From contig OX578140.1 of assembly GCA_951213105.1 (NCBI GenBank), forward strand, positions 121,951,985-122,015,984: a stretch of DNA of 64,000 bases, given 5' to 3'. A program made the translations under genes and the position numbers. Source of the DNA: Amaurobius ferox (Eukaryota; Arthropoda; Arachnida; Araneae; Amaurobiidae). The notes beneath the pieces are model-generated. The model saw nothing but the letters and a program-made list of their open reading frames with translations, did no database searches and was not told where the DNA came from. Below are positions 59,505 to 64,000 of this stretch, in pieces. The number at the start of each line of letters is the position of its first letter. The first letter of the stretch is position 1.

Positions 59505-59860
59505 AGTTCATTTGGCGACTTGGCGCTTTTAGAAAGTTGCCGAAATTGCAAAAAATTTCTCTAAAAATCTGAACTATCTCTAGAACGGTTTATCCAAGCT
59601 AAACGGGAATAATTTTATTTATTTTGTCATCAAAAGCTACATATAAACCAAGAAGTTCAATTAACACATTAAAGCAAATTTATTATTTATTTTCGGTTTT
59701 TGTCAATTTTTCCAAACCATTTCATAAAACAAAAGTTATATTTATCCGTATTGGAACCATGTCTAATTAGTATTACGACGATACAAGATTTATTTGACTG
59801 CCAAATTTTATGAAATACGGGCAAATAGTTTTGAAGCTAGAATCCATACACAGGTATTCC
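59505..59860 (+). mobile_element. Truncated family-1-like fragment
   Basis: TTCATTTGGCGACTTGGCGC, CTCTAGAACGGTTTATCCAA, and ATACGGGCAAATAGTTTTGA parallel the centre of family 1 and of the 38.4/57.7-kb relatives. Cut off before the microsatellite. Confidence 0.5.
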
Positions 59861-60109
59861 TTCCCGGCGGCGCAGCTGCCGAAGTTGTCACAACGCATGC
59901 GCTAATGTAGACGGATCAAACATTGTCTAGCGTGAAGATGATAGCACCTAACACCTAACAATTGATTATAGAATTTTACTCTATAATGAATGTGGGACGT
60001 ACAATAAAGTGCTTTGTATTTATTATTTATTGCTTGGGTACCGGAACTACTGGTACTACCGGAATGAATTCCGAATTTACGGTATTTACCGAACAGTTGC
60101 TACATTAAA

Positions 60110-61026
60110 AATCTGATGTATACAACACATGACTTTCCTTATATAATGCAATGAATTTACTACTTTTGAAGTAAAAAAATTGGTTATTCTTATAGTAGAT
60201 ACTTATATTTTTTCCAAGATATTGAATTTTCGTCAATTAGTCGTCATTTTCATTGATTTACCGCCATTTTTATCCATTTGGTGAGATTTTCATTAATTTA
60301 GCAACATTTAAAGAAGTCGCCAAGTGACGACATTCCGCCAAATTCGTCGCCAAAATTACGCCAAGCGTTATGGACGGAGAAATAAGTTATTCTTATAGCA
60401 GATGAATGACTAATAGCGTTCAAATACAAAAGTATTACTCAAAGTATCTTTTCTCATGAATGGAACGAGCTAGATCCACGAGAATGATGTCACCCAATTT
60501 ATCGCATGATATTACATATGAAAAGTGAACATGTTTCTCAACAGTTAATATTTTTTTTAATTTATGGGATTTTTTGATAAATTTATTTGAAAAATGTGCA
60601 ATATTTCGAGAACGGTTCATGCTAGCGCTCTAAAGTTTATGTCAATCGTTTTCTAAGGGAAAATTACGTAAGAAATGTCTATTTGTGTAACTTTATTAGC
60701 GGTTTTGATTTTTGATGATTTTTTCAAAATTTCATTCGAAAATTTAGGAGGGTTCTGAACATTAGATTGCGTATAAAATCAATAGGCTTCTAGTATTCAC
60801 GGATTGTAATTTTTGTATCAAATTTTGTTCGAATCGATTCATTCGTTCGTGAGATATCGTCTCCACAGACTCACTGACACACACACACACAGACATCATC
60901 TCAAAAATGTTCGATTCGTGATTAGGGATGCTTGAAACGTGCTTTCCCGTCGAAAACTCGAATTCGAATTTTCGACCCCGTCACAATACTTTCCTTATAC
61001 TTTATACTATGTATATAAGGAAAGTA
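60110..61026 (+). mobile_element. Family-1 element, copy H
   Basis: Complete copy: start ATCTGATGTATACAACACATG, short CA tract (60878-60890), terminal palindrome at 60995-61024. A-rich target (AAAAA on both sides). Confidence 0.85.
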
Positions 61027-61029
61027 AAA

Positions 61030-62020
61030 ATGGTTGATAGTACCCTAGGATGTATAAACATGAACTTCTAATATATAGAAAATTGCATTTTAATAAGGAA
61101 AGAGGCTGATAAAAATTCACGTTACAAATCTATTATGTTTTTCCTTCAATAGGATTTTATATATACAATCGCAAATTACTACCGTTAAGTGTATAATCAC
61201 CAAAAAGTTCAATAACCAAAATAACTGCAATTCCATTTCTTTATTGAGCAGAAAAAGTTTTCAGTTATTTTCAACAATTTTATTGATACCAAAAATAAGA
61301 TGGCCATTAAGAATCTTGGGGCATATTCGCGGTTTATTTTTGACGCTTTGTGGAGGATATATATCATTAGGGGTGAGCACTTTGTATTCGCATTTCAAAT
61401 TTTATTGCTCTGCGAGTTTAGAGATTTTATGCTATAAATCTTTCTGCAATAGAACATATCTATTTTATGTTCCATCAATTTGTTTCGGGAAATCTTGGAA
61501 ACGTGTCAATTTTAGCACATTTTGAAGTTTATTTTTATTTCTTTCGATATTATGCACAGAGTATGTAAAAATGCTGTTGTGAAATCATAAATCGGATTAT
61601 TAGATTTTAGTGGATTTTGGACGTGTATCTTACTTCTAAAAGATACCTGTTTGTATGTCGGTGAAACAATAGAAACCCTTTAAATTTTGCAACATGTTTT
61701 CCGGAAGGTGATGACACTTTTCAAAAAGATGATACCTGATATATTATGAAACATGTATTTAGTATGTGATTGCTTATTAAAAATCGAATGCCATTATTTA
61801 TGAAACGCTAACATACGTTGTTATAGGAATATATCATATTTTTGATATAAAATGTAAAATTCATAAAAAATAAATAGACTCACTATTACTAAATGGGTGA
61901 ATGCAATGTAAATACTTTTAACCCAAAATCACTGAACATTTTTGTTTAGAAGTTATCAAGAACCGTTCGCAAAACATTGGAAAATTTTTCTATTTTTTAT
62001 ATACGATGTCTTTAAAAAGA
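61030..62020. other. Unannotated AT-rich DNA
   Basis: A 93-codon frame (61244-61525) has no recognised motif. Confidence 0.4.
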
Positions 62021-62270
62021 AATCTGATGTGGGCAGCACATGACTTTCCTTGTATAATGCAATGAATTTACTACTTTTACAGTAAAAAAAAATTTGGTTA
62101 TTCTTACAGTAGAAATTATATTCCTTCCGAGATATTGAATTTCTGTCAATTAGTCGTCATTTTCATTAATTTAGCGTGCTTTTTATACATTTGGCGAGAC
62201 TTTCGTTAATCTGGCAACATTTAAAAAATGTCGCCAAGTTGGCGACATTCCGCCAAATTCGTCGCCAAAA
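62021..62270 (+). mobile_element. Family-1 element, copy I (5' quarter only)
   Basis: Start ATCTGATGTGGGCAGCACATG through the GGCGA-rich palindromic region. It ends abruptly at TCGTCGCCAAAA and is followed by an AT-rich stretch with a weak ATGTATATAAGATTT end-like match. Confidence 0.75.
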
Positions 62271-63200
62271 ACATAATACGTTCCCTATATATTGTACTAT
62301 GTATAAAAAGAATACTATGTATATAAGATTTTTCCAATGGGTAAATGTTAGAAGCTTTTTGATTATCGGAGAGCTTAAACCGCACATTTTTATTGATTTG
62401 AATTTTTTTCTTACCGAAAATCAAAAATACTATAAAAATATAATTATGCTGCGATAATCATGCGCGCTAAATAGCAATTAAATACATGTTTTTTATGTTA
62501 ATGACATAGTATATATTAGAACGATGTTCATACGATATTGCACGGTTATGATCTAAAATGGAAGATACCATAAAAATATACATATTTTCGCTCTTATCAT
62601 ATAACTGGATAAATTGCACGTATTTTTAATTTAAAAGAACTGACACTATTGTTCAACAGTTATCATAAGCCATTTTCGAGAAATGAGGAAATGTAGTTTT
62701 CCATAGATAGACTGATATATCGCTAAAATTAATCAAGTACATGACAGTGATGTCTACAAATACAATATATTTCAAACAAATTGGACTACAGTCGAACTCT
62801 GTTATAAAGACATTCAAACGGTCGCCGAAATTTTGCCACTACAACCGATAAATATAATTTAAATGTCATTGCATAGTACAGATACATGTCTTAAATGACA
62901 TATCGGTGCTTGCAGCCCTTTTATTTTAGCATTTTCTATGTTTTGTGAAAAATTACAGACTAATCAAATAATTAAATGCGACAATAAAAAATTCCATGTC
63001 CACCTAATTTTATGAGAAAAAAATTGTAATTGTTTTTTAAGTTTATGTAAAGTTTGTCAACGTCATCTTCTGCTCCTGCAACACTCGCACATAAGTATGG
63101 ATCCCCACCTTTTGCTTCATAAAACTTTTGTATTTGGTATTGGTTTTTCTCGATAATTTTTGCCATTTCCCTCTTCAGCAATATCCAGAGATGATTCAAC
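62271..63200. other. Unannotated DNA; long minus-strand frame crosses the boundary
   Basis: A 175-codon minus frame (62972-63499) is the longest in the window. Its first ~98 codons are antisense to the Tc1-like element that starts at 63204, so they are not an old exon. The last ~75 codons (62972-63200) read KREMAKIIEKNQYQIQKF and onwards, and might be older coding DNA cut by the transposon. I recognise no domain. Confidence 0.25.
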
Positions 63201-63203
63201 ATA

Positions 63204-64000
63204 CACTCATGTCCAAAAGTTAAGCATAATTCGTAAAATGCGAAAAATTCGGAGTTAATATGGATACAATGGTTCACAATCAGTTGTGGAGAATCGTGGA
63301 ATGAAGGTAAATTATTGTGCATATGCAAAACAGTTCGGGCTACGTTGACATGCGCAAAGCACAGGCGCACATCGGAACGAGTATAAAACGGCTTCGAGCG
63401 GCATGACCAGTTGAGGCAGAATTTAGCAATTGCTGTGGTACGGAGAGTTGCTAATAATAAAAAAGGACGAAAGATGTCACAAAGATGCCAACTGGACATG
63501 TTTTTGAAGAGACGAATTATTGGAATGCTGGAATCCGGTCGACTCCAAACCGAAGCGTCTCGAATTCTGAATGTGTCTCAGTGTGTGATCTCCAGAGGTT
63601 TCAAACAACTGGAGATGTTACCGACGACCAGTGCCGGGTCGGCCAAGGGTAACAACTGTTCGACAAGACCGGTATTTGGTGATAACTGATCGACGTCAGA
63701 GGAACCGTTCTGCCAGACAACTGGGTTCAGCCCTGACAGCCGCCACAGAAGTTCACTGTTTCGAGACAAATTGTTTACAGGAGAATCAGGCACGTTAGTC
63801 TCTATGCCAGACGACCAGCAGTTTGCATCCCCCTGACGTCTGCAGAGAAACGCGCGCGTTTACAGTGGAGATTGGAACATCGGCAGTGAAGTGGACAACA
63901 GTGGGGCAATGTCATGTTCAGTAAAGAGTCCAGGTTTAGCCTGCAAACTGATTCTCGTCGTACCACGATCTGGAGTGAACGTGGTGCGCCTTTTCACCCG
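63204..64000 (+). mobile_element. Tc1-like transposon, 5' part (runs off the window)
   Basis: A TA (63202-63203) precedes the terminal repeat CACTCATGTCCAAAAGTTAA, a common Tc1 end. The transposase frame follows. The 3' end and the second terminal repeat lie outside the window. Confidence 0.75.
63471..64000 (+). pseudogene. Tc1-like transposase, N-terminal and early catalytic part, disrupted
   Basis: MSQRCQLDMFLKRRIIGMLE begins a helix-turn-helix domain (SRILNVSQCVISRGF). The first frame stops at 63687-63689. Later blocks in other frames are LTSAEKRARLQWR near 63836, then FSKESRFSLQTDS near 63916 and WSERGAPF near 63971. The residue where the first catalytic aspartate should stand (FSDESRF) is lysine, so this copy is dead twice over, by frameshift and by loss of the catalytic residue. 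Confidence 0.75.

Noticed and set aside
62972..63499. A single 175-residue gene
   Set aside because: Its N-terminal 98 codons are antisense to the terminal repeat and leader of a Tc1-like element. At most the last part could be older coding DNA.

Overview
The window is eukaryotic, AT-rich, intron-scale intergenic DNA and looks like an arthropod genome. A spider or other chelicerate is my best guess, but nothing in the sequence proves it. I found no complete host gene. Nearly everything recognisable is a transposable element, a relic of one, a microsatellite or minisatellite, or an old segmental duplication. The many 60-130 codon open frames are shadows of CA/TA microsatellites, of SINE consensus sequence, or of AT-rich DNA.

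Layout. 1-2.3 kb: the 3' end of a hAT element with its terminal repeat, then fragments of two different Tc1/mariner transposons. 2.3-5.6 kb: unannotated DNA with a TA tract and a 24-bp minisatellite. 5.6-10.7 kb: a cluster of about 0.95-kb microsatellite-bearing elements (called family 1 here), one inverted and then several head to tail. 10.7-12.0 kb: two tandem satellites (about 90 bp and about 180 bp units). 14.9-15.7 kb: a foldback element with about 160-bp terminal inverted repeats. 16.0-16.9 kb: a broken Tc1-like transposase. 17.1-25.9 kb: copy 1 of a segmental duplication whose copy 2 is 35.1-48.1 kb, enlarged by later insertions.

26.1-33.3 kb: three Helitron-like units joined head to tail. 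Each carries internally amplified tRNA-derived SINE monomers; there are 19 recognisable B-box sites. 34.5-35.1 kb: an inverted-repeat element. 36.4-39.3 kb: Penelope-like remnants with a hammerhead-ribozyme-like motif. 39.6-43.4 kb: a second Helitron with a tandemly repeated 3' half. 44.1-46.1 kb: an LTR-type insertion with a 5-bp target duplication and a SINE inside it.

48.4-61.0 kb: more family-1 copies, three copies of a related family (family 4), another family-2 copy, and a striking chimeric SINE at 56.35-56.74 kb. That SINE has a 5S rRNA head, a tRNA-related segment and the same body and tail as the 27-33 kb monomers, flanked by a perfect 14-bp target duplication. 63.2-64.0 kb: the 5' end of a Tc1-like element running off the window.

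The elements connect in three ways. The SINE body and 3' tail recur with tRNA heads, with a 5S head and as short 5'-truncated copies, which points to a shared reverse-transcription tail. Helitron tandem units have carried and multiplied the same SINE. Families 1-4 share one plan (terminal or near-terminal palindrome of ACTTTCC/GGAAAGT or CACTTTC type, internal microsatellite, conserved flank), so they look like one old superfamily of non-autonomous elements.
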